DNA of 64,000 nucleotides from Stichopus chloronotus (GCA_021234535.1 CM037836.1:27642769-27706768); one strand, 5' to 3'. Positions 1-15,600 are shown, counted from the stretch's first letter. Program-made: numbers and translations. Notes: a model not told the origin generated them from the sequence alone.

Positions 1-566
1 ACTGACATAATATAATTACATCTGTCCTAGACACTCCAAAAATATTTACTTTCTACCAATACTTCATACTTCAAATGAGACATTGCCTTTGCCAATGGAA
101 GAAATTCTCAATGCTTAAGGCAATTCACATGATAAATGTATATTCCATAAAATCACAACAACTTCAAGATATTTTTTTCCTTGTTAATGAATACTCTGCG
201 ACAGTAGCTGACAGGTTTGTTTGCAGATGCTGTCGCTTCATTAGCATTAATGACTATGTTAGCACAAAAATTTCTAAAGAGATTGTGGAATATGAACAGA
301 GATAAAAATGTCAACAGTTTGAAATGCACACTCTATCAAGAGAAAGTTTATATACATTCTAGCAGTTACTTAGAGTTTGATCAACTACATTAGACCATAA
401 CAATTGAATGCTTCTAGGGCCTACACATCACTGATGGTATGGCCCTTATACATGATTTGCTAGCAAATAAAGCAATGACAAGAAAAAGACAAAATACTTC
501 ATTGGCATTAAACATGTGGCAATTAATGTCTCCTTCTATGGAAGATGGTTTGCATGGCACACTCAC
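1..566 (-). other. VPS33B intron 13 (partial)
   Basis: Sequence downstream of exon 13 in the transcript sense. No further exon, repeat or regulatory motif could be supported here. Short frames on both strands lack family resemblance. Confidence 0.6.
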
Positions 567-644
567 TGTGTTCAGTTTGCAGTTGCTCCTGGAAATCAAC
601 TTGCTGGCTGGTCTGTTTCATGATTCCTTCACAGGCACTGATAT
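567..644 (-). CDS. VPS33B: VPS33B coding exon 13 (last exon seen)
   Basis: Codes residues 348-373: [20 protein letters not shown] then QLQTEH. It matches [25 protein letters not shown]. Acceptor CATCTCCAG, donor GTGAGT after phase 1. The conserved continuation (LLEG and onward) is not found between 1 and 566. Confidence 0.93.
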
Positions 645-3600
645 CTGGAGATGAGGAAAAGAAAAAATTGACTGGAATGGGAGGATAAATCAAGACTGAA
701 AAAGTAAAAACAAATGGAGAGAATGGTCTCTATGGGATCAAAGAGAAACAGAGGAAAGAACAGAAATACCTGTCATCAAACATCACACACAATAACTTGT
801 GAATGTACTGTAATGAAAGACAAATTGACCTGATGATAAAATTTGCTTTTGTTTAAAATCTGCACTGTATGTGTAAATTATTAGTAGGTAATTGCAATAT
901 TCATTTAAACTCCTATTTTAGATACCCAGTAGTGAGGTGAATCTTGTGGTAACCACACCCATTTGATGAACCATGGTCCTAAAAGCTTTTCAGTTGTGAC
1001 CGGGTCAAAGAGTATCCACATCACAGCTCACCTCCCTCTCCCCTTCCCTCTCTGTAGCATTAAAACACAGACTGGTATGAGTAACCCAAAACATGTTGTC
1101 CTGAAAATCAACACCAGCCAAAAGAGGGCTATGGCATTTACAGTAATTTCAACAGTTCTGCTGTAAATCGTAAGTTTGTACACAACAGCAATGCAAAATC
1201 TTAAGAAATGGCCTGCTCACAAGCCTCCTGTGAGACACATGATACTATATCGGTCTGGCATTTGACTAATAATGCAAATCCTCTTCCAATGTCAAACTTT
1301 AAATAAATACCACAGGTCATGCTAAAGCAGTCTATCACTTAGATGTACAATGCCAAAATGCTAATTTACTGTGTGCAATATATCCTACAGACAAATCTGT
1401 TAATAATTTTGACAATTGAAATTCTTTAATGTTCTTTGACACCCAATTGTGTGTTTCAGCAGTCCTCCAGTCAACAATTTTGCACTCTTAAAATTTGTCC
1501 TTCAATGAGTCACTGATTTGAAATGTGGAAGAGCAATCAAGCTACACATGGCACACTGCTGTTGTAGTATTATTTTAATGTTTTCAATATTTATGAGGTT
1601 TATTATGTATGAGGTTCTCATTTGAACAGCATGTAGCAGATGTTTAAACAATATGCTGCAATCTACATGTTACATAAGCTGCTAAAGGGTATATAAGCAA
1701 ACATACGCCCATGCGCCTCCTCCATCCCGGCTGTCCATCTGACATAATTACTACTTATTTTAACTAAAGGACATCGTCTATGACAAGCACTGAAAGTCAT
1801 CCCCCCTTACTTCTGCCTCAAAGTTAATAGTGCAACACACAGACAAATCTTACACGAGAAAATCTGGCACACTTTGCAACTACATTTGTAAATGCACACA
1901 ATCAATTACAATAGAATCTTTACCAAGTGACAACTCCTTCCTTGATTTTGAAAATACCTCCCAAATAACTTTTCAGAGAGGAATTTCCCTCCCAGTTTCA
2001 ATTCCTTAGTGCAGACACGTCTTGTTGGTGCATCAGTTATCAAAAAGGTGGTGTGTTTTTCATGCACACTGGCACCAAACATCAAATCAAGTTCAGGTCC
2101 TACAATTTTCAAAGCATAAATTTGCCTTATGTGTGCATCATATATCAAACAACTTGTGTCTTTTGCACTGGTATGAAACACCAAATCAAGTCCATGCACT
2201 ATTACTTTTCCTAGCATAACTTTGTCTTATGTTTGCATCATGTATCAAGCACTTTGTGACTTTTTCACGTCCACTGGTATAAAACACCAAACTGAGGTAC
2301 GTGTCCCATGAATGAAATAAAACGATCATTGTACGATATTTGCTTTTGACACAATAAAGGATTTATTAGTGGAATGTGCCATTGTGCAGGACAATTCCCT
2401 GCTTCTGTATTACCTTTCCACTACAGAATGTAATTTCTAGTAATGACAAGTTACAGTGAATCATAATGAGTGTCATACGATGTGTAGTACATCTATTGTT
2501 TATTTGTTTTAGGAGGTCTTGATACTCATACAATACACCTTAAATTATGACACTGTATCAGTCCTTTCAATGTTTCTGCACATAAATTTAATTGCATGCA
2601 TCAACAAAAGTGGCTGGTTTAATTCTTGTATGTGCAATTGCAAAGTAATTTTTCTATGATGCAAGATATTTTACTTTTATGCAGTGTTTTACCATAAGGT
2701 GGCATCCTCTCCATAAACTTTCAACTCTTCCGAACACCATACTTGATTGCATCATGTGCTAAGTTAATGGCCACATGTCAGCCTGGTATACATGTCACGC
2801 AGTAAATGTATATCATTATATTGCTTATCAATTAAAATAACTAATGCAAATACATTGTTACTGCACCATAATATTAGGGCTCCAGAGACTTTGACTGCAA
2901 ATGCAAAAGATTTTTATGTCTAGCATGATACACTCAAATTGTTGGTCACTTCATTGATGTAAACTGTGAAACAGAAGATTTGCTGCACTTCTGCCCCAGT
3001 TACGGCGTGTGGCCCAAAGTATCAACTTTGGCCACAATTATAGCAAGCAACAGCATAGCTAGGAAAAGCTTACTTAGGTAATTTGCCTAGTGGTTTTCAT
3101 ATATCTGAAGGGACTGAAAAACAAACAGCATTACTATATGCTCATCTGAGCATCTCCTGTGTAAACAGCTTGAAGGATTGCCGCCTTGAAATAAACAAGT
3201 TTTATGTGTGTACTTCAATAGCTGTACTATGGATAGTGCACTGATGTAGGGCAGAATATCTGCCTTCAAGCAACTCATTGAGAGAAAAACAAAAAACACA
3301 TTCAAGTGTGCCTGCAGTTATATCAGTGCAAAAATAGCAAAAGTAACCCTTGTGAAATACATCCTGCTGTATGCTTATATGAAGCATTACCATATATTTC
3401 AGTCGTTAATACTTATATGTCGGTCATTAATACTTACGTGTCGTGAGTGAATTGTACTGCTGTTTAAGGTCTTTCAATTCTTTCTGGACAAAATTTTTCA
3501 TGTCCCCTATGGAGGAAATGTTTCTTCCTTTCTGCAGAATGAAAAGTTAAAAAACAAATGACATGGCACCTTCTCTCCCTCCATGTGGTCAATATGTGGG

Positions 3601-6600
3601 TGTGCAAAGATTCAGTGAGTGACAATGCTAGCAGTTTCAGTCAGAGGACGGGGGAATTAGCATATCATGGGTGCTGAATTATGACAGAGATATCCATTGC
3701 TCTTACACTTGCATATAAACAGATGAGCAGAACAAAAAAGATATTGAGAGGCAGAGTAAGTTGGACAGTGCTGGTTGGTTGGCATGGGGAATATAAGGAA
3801 ATTTTCGGCTTTCAAACTCCCCAAATCGCCAGAAAGAGTACTTCCATTTGTTTAAGCTGCATGTGTCCAATCTTGAAATAGGAATTTCATGTCTCCAATT
3901 TCTCAATTAATGAGAAAGAAGAAAATCTATGAAAAGGGTAACAAATGTCATATGGCTTCAAATGATACAAGAATCATAATAACTTCTGTGTCCTCTTTAA
4001 TTTATTCTTAGAACACTTGGAAAATATTTAAGGGCGAGGGGTGAACATATTTCAGCCCCCGACTTTTTCATTGGGTAAGTGGAGTTAAAGGGATTGTTTG
4101 CAAGGGGTTCAAGAGGCTAGATATATGCAGAGGCATACTAGATACATGTATAACTGCACCTAGGACATGATTCAGGAGGCATCAACGAGTGTGATAAGGA
4201 AATACAGTATGCCTCTGTTGAATTGGCGCACCTAGAACTTTGGACTAAGGGTGAACTGAGAATTGAGGGAAGGCTATCAAACAGGAGCATCAGTTGTTGA
4301 AGTGGAGCATATCAGAAAAAGTTATGTAAAAGTATCCCATAGATTACTGGAACTTACCCTTTCCAGACTCAGCAAGTAAGCTCCAGGAAATGCTATTATC
4401 AGTATATTCTTGGATGGACAACATCCTTGACCTTATGAATATCCCCCCCCCCCCCTTCCATTATTAGGTTTCTGCTGTAAAAGTCTGATAAAATTTGTAA
4501 GTTTCATGATCAATACTGTACTTGCTTGAATTTTGAAGGCCGAAGATGGGCCATGCTACCATTTTTCCCTGGATGCAGAGGGCATTAAAGTACTCAAGCT
4601 TGCATTTTCTCTTTCACTTTTTTTCTCATTCTTTATGTCTTTCTTTTGCTTTGTATTTTTTGTGTGTGTGAAGGTGAAAGGGTACCCATAATCAATTTGA
4701 CTGACCTCCCTCTGACTGTATGGTAGCTCTGTCACTGCCTCCTCCCACCCACCACTAATTTCTCACCAAGGGGAGGTCAATAAAATAATTTAAGAAAACT
4801 TATTTACTTACAAAGCATAAAGTTGGGATCAAGAGACCAAATTATTTGACATGTTGGTTCAAATGTGCAAAGAAATGGCTGCAAAGCAAGAAAAAGACTA
4901 GAGCAGCGGTGCTGCAGTTGCTCAACCCTTCTGATGTTAGGAAGTGTCCAGTTTTAAATTAATTTGGAACACATCTATGGTCCTAACATGGTTCATACTG
5001 TACACAAACTCATGTTGGGCTGGCCAGCACATAAACACTGTTGACCAAGCAATTAACTTTCGCAGCTGGACCGTTTCAGGGATAAAGCTTAGCTATATAG
5101 CACTGCAAAGCAAGAAGAAGTGACATTTTTCAAAGATTGCAAAGAGAATCTACTTACAGAATATCCAGTCTGTACTGCTTTGGCTGTTTGACTAAGAAAA
5201 CCGAATACATTTGATATATGTCTGTTCCTGATCTCCTCAAAGAGCTAAAGGAAAAGTCCAAAAGAAAGAAAAAAATGAATGGACACGACCAGGATTAATC
5301 TCCAGTGTCAGGGGTTGGGATGGGTGGAAGGGAACAGTCTGTATGGCTGGTTCTTGAGAGTGAGAAAGGTGTGAAATGGCATGTGACTGAACTAGAAAAT
5401 GTGGCTACCAAGCTTGTAGTAGCTAGTGCTATGTTCATCATCACCAACCACCCTCGACCCCACTTCCCACATTCAACAACCAATGTCCACCAACAACCCC
5501 CACCTCCCTCCCACATTGACACAATGCCAGCACAAAGGAATATGTGAACATGCTACATGATTTATTGGTTGTCAGTTTGAGTATCAATTCTTTTGTGATA
5601 ACAGATAGCATACAAAGCAGGGGGGCTAACCTTTTGAATCAAAGGGTCAGATTGCCACCATTGAAATTTGTGGCAGACAGCAGAGGTTGCGTGCCTGCCA
5701 TCTGCTATTCTTCTCTTTATAATGCTACAGCTAGTGGCAGGGATACAAGCAAATCTTTGCCAACATATGTTATCACAAGTTTTCACATGCACAATGTCTT
5801 TATTACTCCGCTCCAGGGGCGCAGCCAGGCTGTTTTTGTGAGGGGGCAAAATCGACTCATCATCCCTAATCTTGACCACCATCCAGTGGGAGGGGCATAT
5901 GGGGAGGGATGTCCCCCTCCTAAAGATTAAACCAGGATTTAAAATCAGTCAGTCCACAGATGCTTCTAATGGGGATTCTCATGAGATGCTTCTGATGATG
6001 CTTCTCACGTACCCCAGCCCCTGCTGGTTATGCCACTGCTCCACTCTCAGCTTTCTATTATTTTTTTATTCTCTCTAAGTTTTGTTTTTGCTCATAAAAG
6101 AGTTTTGGTGGTCACATGATATCTTTGTGTGGGGCACAATTTGCCTGTTGGCTGCATATTGGACACCAGTTATACAGAGGATGCCAAAAATCCTTTGAAA
6201 CAACAGGGAGCATCAGGGGCAGGTGGCATCCCAAATGTTTGCGCTTGTTTGAGAATAATAGACAGGCAACAACCCGATTCTTTGAGCTCACTGAGAGAAT
6301 CAAAGACAAAGGCAATACTCTGATCCTCCTGTGCTGAGTGAAAATTATAAATGATATAGTTCTGTGCTAATTTGGAGAAGGAAATTCCCACAGATGAGGA
6401 TATTATCTTGAGGGTACTTCAGGATTCTGACACTTTAGAAAAAAAAACAAAAAAAAACAAAAAAAAACCTTATCTTTTTACTCAAAGTGTGTCTCTGAAA
6501 AGTACACATAGTATTTTAAACACAACTACTTACAATATACAAATAATAGAAGTCTCACCAAATCATCTGAGTTCAGAAGTAATTTCAGACTTTTATTCTG

Positions 6601-9600
6601 ACCTGTGACCTCAGCTGGAAATTCACAAAACCCTGTTCAGGAAGAAAACAATATGGGTAAAGAATTTTTTTTAATCGGTCATTGTGTGAGAGTGTAATGC
6701 CATTTCAGGCGCTGCAAAGATTACATTATATTCACAGTGAGAGACAAATTTGGACATACCACAGTTGATGCCATATCTTTCATCCACAAGGCCCTCATAA
6801 GTAGTCTGGGTGCATAGAGGTGTCACCAAGTCATGGTCTCGATCAATTAATATTAAATGTCCTATCTCTTTTTCTACAGCTGTCTTCCCTGCTTCCTGAA
6901 GACTTTGCAGCATTTTAAACATATCAAAAACCATCTGAAACATGAGGAAGACAAAAAATAAAATATCACCTCAAAGGTGACAAAGACAATGCAAAGGGTG
7001 ACTTTGAAATGCCATCAGAGACAAAACATATCATGTATATCAATTAAAAAAAGACAAGAAGATATCATTTTTAACATAAAAAGACAATTAAAGACTATTG
7101 AAATGTCTGATCTGCATGGTGAAAAAGACAATCAAACACATTTGTAATGGTGGCAATGGCAGCCAAACACTGACTATAAGATGACAGCAAAACAACATCT
7201 GATTGATACAGAAACAAAGAAAATGTGGATCTCTAAATGGTAACAATTGCTTATCATTTGACTTGTGACCTAGATAGTCAGTGATAATCGGGCACAAACT
7301 TGAATGTGACAGGCCATCACCAAAATAATAATTGCAAAGGATCTTGCACACATTATTAGAGCAGAAATATTCTCTAACATGACAAAATGATAAGCAATGC
7401 CATCCACTGAGGAGTGACTGAAGTAAAGTAGTGCCATGGTAACAGAATTTGTTCCACAACAAAAAATTGCAATGGACAAAACCACTTAGGAAACAACATA
7501 TGTTTAACAGATTTAAAAATGTTCAAAAATCACACTACCCCAAACTATGTGAATGACTACCAGTAAGTTGTCATTCACTCCTGGATGAGCACCCTGAGTT
7601 CTGCAAAATGCCTTTACCAATGACTTTCACAAAATTTAACGACCTCAACCATGTGAAAGATCTTATTCTCACCTTAGAGCATCTCCCCATGCCATAAATG
7701 TTGGGTATGGTTCCAAAAAGGTTCTGCAGATTCAATATTGACTTTCCTATAGTCTGCACCCATGTTTGGTCACCATCCTGACATAAAAAAGGATAAAATT
7801 ACATTTTCACATTTTTGTCAAACAATTGTCACACAACATGCCACCGGTGTTGTTGCTGATAGGAAACAGCTCACTACCACAGAGAAAGGTGAATACAGAC
7901 AACAGGCCATTTACCTGTGTATCATTTGAAGATCTTGAACACTTGCACATGCGGCATAACATCTGCTTTTTCAAATTGTTTTGCAGTTATTGACAAAGTT
8001 TGTGTGGTCCAAGAATTTGCATTAAGGCTTGAAAATAATATTATGCAACAACTTTCTTGCTGAAATGTGGTCAGCGGATGTGATGAATCATTTCTAGTTA
8101 TTCATCAGGATTGTGTTGAAAAGTGAACTGCAACAAAATGATAGAAATTTACTTGCAAGGTGAAAGCAAAGAGAGCACAACATCACCTCCACAAGATGGC
8201 CATTGTTCATGCTATCCAATGTCCAGTATAAAGGCTTGCGGCCAACTTGTGAGGACCAACACAGGTTAGCTGCAGCGCAACTCGTGAGGATTACCACAGG
8301 TTAGTTGCAACCAATTTGAGAGAATTACCACCGGTTAGTTGCAGCCAACTTGTGAGGATTACCGCAGTTAGTTGCACACCATTTATAATGTTAACATACA
8401 TTGCAACTGAAGAACTGGTATTAATTCAAGTAACTCGGCATCAGCCTAATTAACACTCCTGCTCTCTATAGAAGAAGCAGGATGTATCTGAAAGCTTCTT
8501 TTAATGGTTCCTATGATGACTGACGTGTGCATCCCTATGGCAGTAACTCATTCAGATCATGCACAACTATCAGCTTTAGATACACTGGTGGTGCAGCAAA
8601 CAGTGCCTATTACTAAAGGGGTTAAGATATCAACCAGCTAAAAAGCATATCACATAGATATCATTTAACTACTGGGAATACATATGAACTTCTCAATGCA
8701 AACATCTTGGTTTCACTTTACAGTATCCATTTCTTCTCTCCATGACTCAAACCAAATGTTGCGATGTGGCGAACAGTAAATACTGTACTTTGGTCCAATC
8801 GGATGATGTGCATCAAGGAAACTTGAGCAAGAGGGTTGACTGAGCAATTAACTCTTTGAGTGTGTCGGAGATAAACTCATTAACAAGTTGCTGTTTGGGG
8901 CTCTACGTTCATAGACAAATGTCTGTAAAGTTATACTTTCGATAATGGATGAAACATCAAGATTGTGGTTTGCCAGTGATTGGTTGAACAGAAATTCATA
9001 CTTTAATGTTTCAAACTAAAGGGATCTGTCTTTGTGTTTAATTACGATAAGATGCCTTTGAAAGGTATGGAGGGTATTCAGGTCAATTACCTGGGAGTGT
9101 CATACACACCAACATCAACTCCATACCAACAATTATATCAAACAAACTGTGAAGCTTAAGAAAATATCTCAATGGTGACTGACATCTTCCTGAAGACATT
9201 GCACTTGTTGGCTAATGTGTCAACAGTTTCCATTTTTTTCACTTGCCGTAAGAAAGCGTAAAGCTTCATAGAAAAACTTCTTTGTGCACTATCAGAAATG
9301 TGTAATGTATCAGGAACTGATCCTATTTACTTACCAAAAACATTGCGAAGAAAAACAAAAAACGAACGTCTGGGGAAGTACACGACACTGGTGACGGTGC
9401 TGAGGCAGTCACTTACCAAGAAGAATGCTTTGAAAAAGTCTGGCAGTTCCAACGACAAAATGTCATCATCAAGCGGAATTAAGTCAAGTTTAAATTCTTC
9501 GTACATTCCATCTGAGGAAATTAGAAGACATTTACAGTGATGAAGTTTAGTGGTAGCACTGGCATCCACGATGCCCAAGTTTTCTGGAGGCAACAATATA

Positions 9601-12600
9601 TTGTTGCACATGTATCCTTCAAACAACAGATAGTGAAATAAAATGTGGTGATGAATTTACTACCAGCATGATGAAAGTGTATTTATTCATAGTACAGTGC
9701 TACAGCCTAGAAATAAGTTAGGACATTATTTTTGGCAGGACAGCAAAATCTGAAAAAAAAAAAAAAAAAAACAATCATATTTTACACATTAGTTGTCCCT
9801 TGGAGGCTTCAGATGCCAAATGAATATGCTAAGATTTCAACCCTGTATATCAGATGTGGGCTAAGATCAGAACATTTCGAATTTGAAATATACCATTCTA
9901 GATCTGACTGATAAGACTTGAGACACAGGTAATCCCTAAATATGCAGTGCTGTACTAAAACAGTTATGCAGCGACTATCTCACCAACAAACACATTATTT
10001 GTAATAGCAGCTAATGACAGCTTTGCTGCATAGCAGTACAGGAATCTTCAAATGCATCTGCCTAAATGCAGCTAAACATGCCGAGCATTAGGTTTGCTTT
10101 CAACTGAGCAATCTGAATACTTTGCCAACATAAGAAAGCCACATGCACATAGCTTAGCAGCTTGACTGTACAGGTATCAAGTTTACATACTCTACAACAT
10201 ACCGAAAACATGGCTTGAGACAAAACGACGGTTCTGTTGTACAACATTAACTTAGCTGGCAGAATGACACAAAGCAGTCTGCATCCTTCAGGAAAGTCTA
10301 ACTTTTACTTCGTGTGAACAATATCTTCATACTAGGATCTTGCATTCAGCTTTCTTGCTTTTTTATTTATATCATGCGCATATAATTTTCAGACTCTGCT
10401 GACAACTAATCGCCATCAAAACCTTTATAAAAATCAAAATGGGATCCACTGATTGACAATCTATGTGCTTGTCTTGGTACACAGTGTAAACCAACTTTTA
10501 CTTCTACAATCTTGGACAAAATACCTTGGGACACCCCGCGCCCCTGTTCAATGTTGGCTATAGGATTGCTGTTTAAAGGGTACATTCACTTCTATAGCGC
10601 AACATTGGAAAGGGGCGCGGGGTTTCATGTGATCCTCTCACCTAAAATTCAGTATTATATTTGCAACGTACGACAAAGTGTCCCAACAATTTTGTCCAAT
10701 GTTGTCTGAGAATTTCCAGGGGTTAAAAGCATGCGCGGTGCACAGGAAAAATCGTCAATTTGAAACAAGTTAAACGGCAAAATGGGGGGTGATATTCCTT
10801 GCAACAAGAAACATCAGCAGTGCATGTTCGGCATGTTTGGGGCCTATATTGAAGTTGGTTTACTGTAATAATATTATTGCGTGAATGTTGACAATGTTAT
10901 TACGGAGTAAAGGGAGGAATAAGTCAGTCAAATCCATGTATTTGCACTAAATGTGCTAAATAAAATGCAGTCATTGGGAGGTAACATCATAACTCCAATG
11001 CATCTTGTCGACCAGGAAACTACTTTAAAACATTTTGTATGATACAAGTGACGTACTTTCGGCTCAAACTCTGATATTGAGACAGGTACCGAAGAAAAAA
11101 ACATACAAAAACAAAAAACACCCCCCTCCCCCCAAAAAACTAACATGTTAGTGATCCGTCGAAGAAGATCGATGTGTATGTGTTATTTATTCAAATTGTT
11201 TACAGTGATGACGTGGTGTCTGGTATTAAAGTAACTACGCTTAATGACTATTAGGACTGACTTGCAGGTTAATCTGGGTGAAAAAGTGTTCAATCATTAT
11301 ACAAAATAAACCCCTAAAATGCAAATTTATTAAATGTGACGTTTGCTCATATTCACATAACAGTGACATTGTGGCACCCATTCTATTGTACCGTACATGG
11401 TGCACTGTAATATGTCAGCCATTTTTGGCAGTTTCAACAGACTTCAGAGTACATATTTGTTGTTAGAGCTACATCATTATATTAATATACATATGTATAT
11501 TACCTTATGTTATATATGAATGAATGAATGAAAAATGAGAAGTTGACAGACATTTGAGTTTATAAATGGATAATTGAGCAGTGAAAAACACAATGGTCAT
11601 GCCGTGAATCGAACCCCGGCCTCCCTTTCCAAGGTGACTTAGACCTAACAACAGCGTCCGACAGTGTAGGTTAATGAAACCCACGTTCTACCAAATGTTT
11701 TGACAGGAAATTTAAGCAACCCGTGGGAAAATTGCGTAGATTACAAGACTGGAGATTACTTATGTTACCAGCTTCATGCAATGTAAAAATTGCAGTCTGA
11801 ATTTTGATTTAGCAGCCAAAAATGTAAAAAACAAGCCTTTACCAACGCTCTACCATTATTTTAACATTACGCTGAATCTACAGTTCTGACTTTAACGCAT
11901 TTTGGTAGAACGTGGAGCTACCTCAGAATACATTATAACTGGGATTCCTACCAGTATTCTACAATTGCAGTAACACTCCTGTTGCAATGCAATGCAACAG
12001 CTGCCCATCACTGTTATTTCTAAACGCAACCATTTCTGTCCGCATCCAAAACCATGAAACAATCCATTCATTCATGATCACTCCTTTTCAACAAAAAATA
12101 TACAAATAAACCCCCAAATTAAAATTAGACTTATGTTCACAGTCGAAATTCTGAATACTTTCATTTGAAAATTCCCAGACCCATAGGCCTCCATAAATAA
12201 TTTTCATAATGCACCTTGTCCAAAAAATGTTCAATTTTCTTTCGAAATTTCGCTCCAAAATTGCTCCCAAAAAACTCAGACAATCTTGGACAAAATTACC
12301 TTGGGACACCCCGCTCCCCCGTTCAATGTTGGCTATAGGATTGCTGTTCAAAGGGTACATTCACTTCTATAGCAGAATATTGGAAAGGGGCGCGGGGTTT
12401 CATGTTATCCTCTCACCTAAAATTCAGTATTATATTTGCAACATACGACAAAGTGTCCCAACAATTTTGTCCAAGATTGTAGATATCAAAACTAAGTAAA
12501 AGACTGTTACCTTCGTAAACACCTTCCTCTTCCATAATCATGTCACAAGCAAACATCTGAAAGAAAGAAAATTGAGCATGAATAATTAATTGTTAATTAT

Positions 12601-15600
12601 GACGTTACCCCAGGTTCTGCAGGGAGTATGAGCAGCGAAGAATCAGTGACATACCCAACCATATGACTGTACTGATTTGCGGAACAAGATGCATGATAGT
12701 GGGAACTGTATGCAGAAAGATTGACATTCTCAGTTACAGTAAACTTCAGGTAAAGCAAAACCGCAAGATGAAGGCTACAAGGTAAAAGCTGATTAAAGGG
12801 ACACAAGGCCATATAATGAGAGCAGTCTTTATTGGCAAAATTATGGTACTTTGATGGAAATGTTACTATCTCTTGGTCCTTGCAGTATCTCTCTTGTACA
12901 TACTGTATTTATCCACATAATCCCATGTCCATTACACTATGCATACACTACAACATATGAAAACCAACTTTCATGATATGCCAAGCCTTCATAACAGTGA
13001 GAAGATAGTTGGTGGGCAAGGGCCTGGAAGGTTGTGGACATACTTACCCACTTACCCACTATCTGACATGTTTTACATGAGGCATGTATAGTTTAATGAA
13101 AGTCTAATCATTTATTTGGAGACCCATAAAAAAAAAAATGTGCCCTCACTAAGAGAATCAGGGAATCTTTGATAGACAGATTCTAAGTGAAAACAAGCAA
13201 AGGCTTGGAAACAATCTACACTCTCAACAAAAAAAGAAACAACTAATCTTTTTTTTTTCTGCTACCACGAAGCAAATTAGCCTTCCCTCTTTACATAGCA
13301 CTTGTCTTGATTGATCTGTAGTGAACCTTTTAAAAATTTCCAAATTTATACCGGTTTACACCATTTGCTACTCCTATATTGTCTGAACATATTTTTTTAA
13401 GGATACAACCGACACAGAGATGTGTTTCGTGAATCCTGGTGACATGCATCTTCATTCTTACCGATTAATCAGTCTGTTACTCAAGGTTTCGCTAAGATCA
13501 CTATAAATATTCAACTGACACACCAAAGTTGTTACAATGTTGCCTCAAAGATGGTGAAAGGTTCTCCAAACTGCCAAAGAGTGAAACCATGGGGGAGAAT
13601 GATTTTGACACCAAGGACACAAGTGGCAATGGCCACTCACCTATTTAGAATGTTTGGCTAGTGTAATTCAGTGACAACTTTGTGAAGAAAATCAACCTCC
13701 ATGAATATTCTTCAAAATACCATCATCACCGAGGAAAACATTCTTCTTAATCTGTTTTTGTCAGGTACAAAAATATCAACGGATCATTACTGAAACAGAA
13801 TTAAAAGACAATGTTGACACCACATTTGCACACAGGAATTACAGAATAGGTCAATAACTGATAATTCTACATTTCAATTTCAAAGGGAGTTTTACGGAAT
13901 GACAAAACAAAAAACAGACTTACCCTCCTTGGAACATAAAGTACTTTGTACATCTTCTTTTTATCAAACTTTTTGTCAGCATTTATTTGATCTGAAGGAT
14001 TAAACATGAAGAAAATTTTATCTAAGTGAGACTAAAATACTCAGTCGATCCTTCAAAGAAGGGAATATTGCGAGGTATTATGATGGTTTGTACCATGTTC
14101 CTTTTAAGAAGGTATCACTGCACATTCTATGAATTTGCATAATGTAACCGGAAAAAAAAAGAGAAGAAAAGATCTACAGTCTATGTAATCGACTGTCCTG
14201 TAATGACCTCCATTAATGGTTCTACTGAATTAAAAGACATAGAGAGTTGGCACCACATATTGCTGCTGTGTAAACTAGCTCTAGGCAGCATTTGCAAATT
14301 ATGCCACTTGCATTAATGCAGTGTGCACAAGTACTACATTACACTGAAAGACAAAATATGAATCGAGCGGCTGACAGTTGCTGACAAATACCATTCTCTT
14401 GCAAATGAGTCACGTAGAAAGGTAGTTTCCAAATTTAGGTGCCGCATATACGGCAATATGTTTTACAGAGAAAGGTAAAAAAACAGATAGTAAAACAAAG
14501 GTCTTAAAGCTTTCTGTATGAATTCTGCATGAAATGACAGTGAGTAGATCTATCTGTACTGTTGAACACTGTCTTGCAAGAGTTCACTGATGTACAGTAT
14601 GCAATTAAAGTAATACATCTTCTCAGTGATAGCAATGTAAAGGTGATAAAGAATTGAACAAATTATTGAATATAACCCCTAAAGGCTGATATTTAATGCA
14701 AGGGTAAAGCATTCTCCAATATTTTTTTCCAGTGCAATGGCCTTTCCAATCTGCTGCTTCCACGTAGCCTACAGCAGATGTTTAAGTTATTACATCATTT
14801 CCATTATTTCCTTGAACGAAAATGCAGCATTAGATGAATTCCACGACACAAGTTTAGCTGAAGAAGGGGTGATAACACAATCGGATTTAGGCGAAAGCAA
14901 GCTCAGTAGTACTGTAGTTTCGCTTCTCTTTTTTTTGTGTCGATAGACCTTGCCAGCATCGGGTACCCTTTAACTTTAATACCAGAATGTCCTAAAAATG
15001 GCCTTTACCTATGCTAAGGTTCATTCAATATTCCTCACAGATAAGGAAGAAAACTAAAAAAGAGAAATTCAATGCGCCATTTATGTAGGCTACTAGTTCA
15101 AAACTCACTGACACATCAGTAACAACTATTAGAACAAGCATTTTTTCTCTTTTTCACTTTCATGGTAAGGTTCTTTCAGCTAATCTTTCCCTACAACAAT
15201 CGCAAATGTGCGATCAAACTGCTAGGGTCACATGTTGACATAGCTGTACACATCTTTACCTAAAAAGTTATTCATATCAACATTTAAATTTAATATTAAT
15301 GATCAGAAAGCTCTACCTTTTTCATGCAAACATCACCAAAAGCAGGTTTATATATATATATATAGCTCTTATTAGGAACCTTCTGGTTGCTGCCCAGCTG
15401 GCAATTTCATGAGGCCAGCAAAAAAATGACCATGACACAACTTTAGAACAAGCTGAAATCTCTGGTGCAATAGACTCACATTGGGTGGATAAAGTACAAT
15501 TATTTTGGGGTGGACACACTTTGCAAATTAAAGGCCACCCCCAATGAACGAGCTACAACATAGCAAGCAACATATGTTTGCATATGCTTGCATCAGGAAC

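Larger units (their letters stand above)
9512..12510 (-). other. VPS33B intron 6
   Basis: A 3-kb intron holding two copies of a 200-bp hairpin element (10506-10705, 12280-12480), a possible tRNA-like remnant at 11595-11672 and a poly-A run near 9750. The rest is unassigned. Confidence 0.85.

Noticed and set aside
1906..2217. 103-codon minus-strand frame
   Set aside because: It follows a 100-bp tandem repeat in a VPS33B intron and has no family similarity.
3087..3393. Possible extra VPS33B exon between exons 12 and 13
   Set aside because: Frames do not match the conserved protein, and exon 12 joins exon 13 directly in phase at the His-Ile junction.
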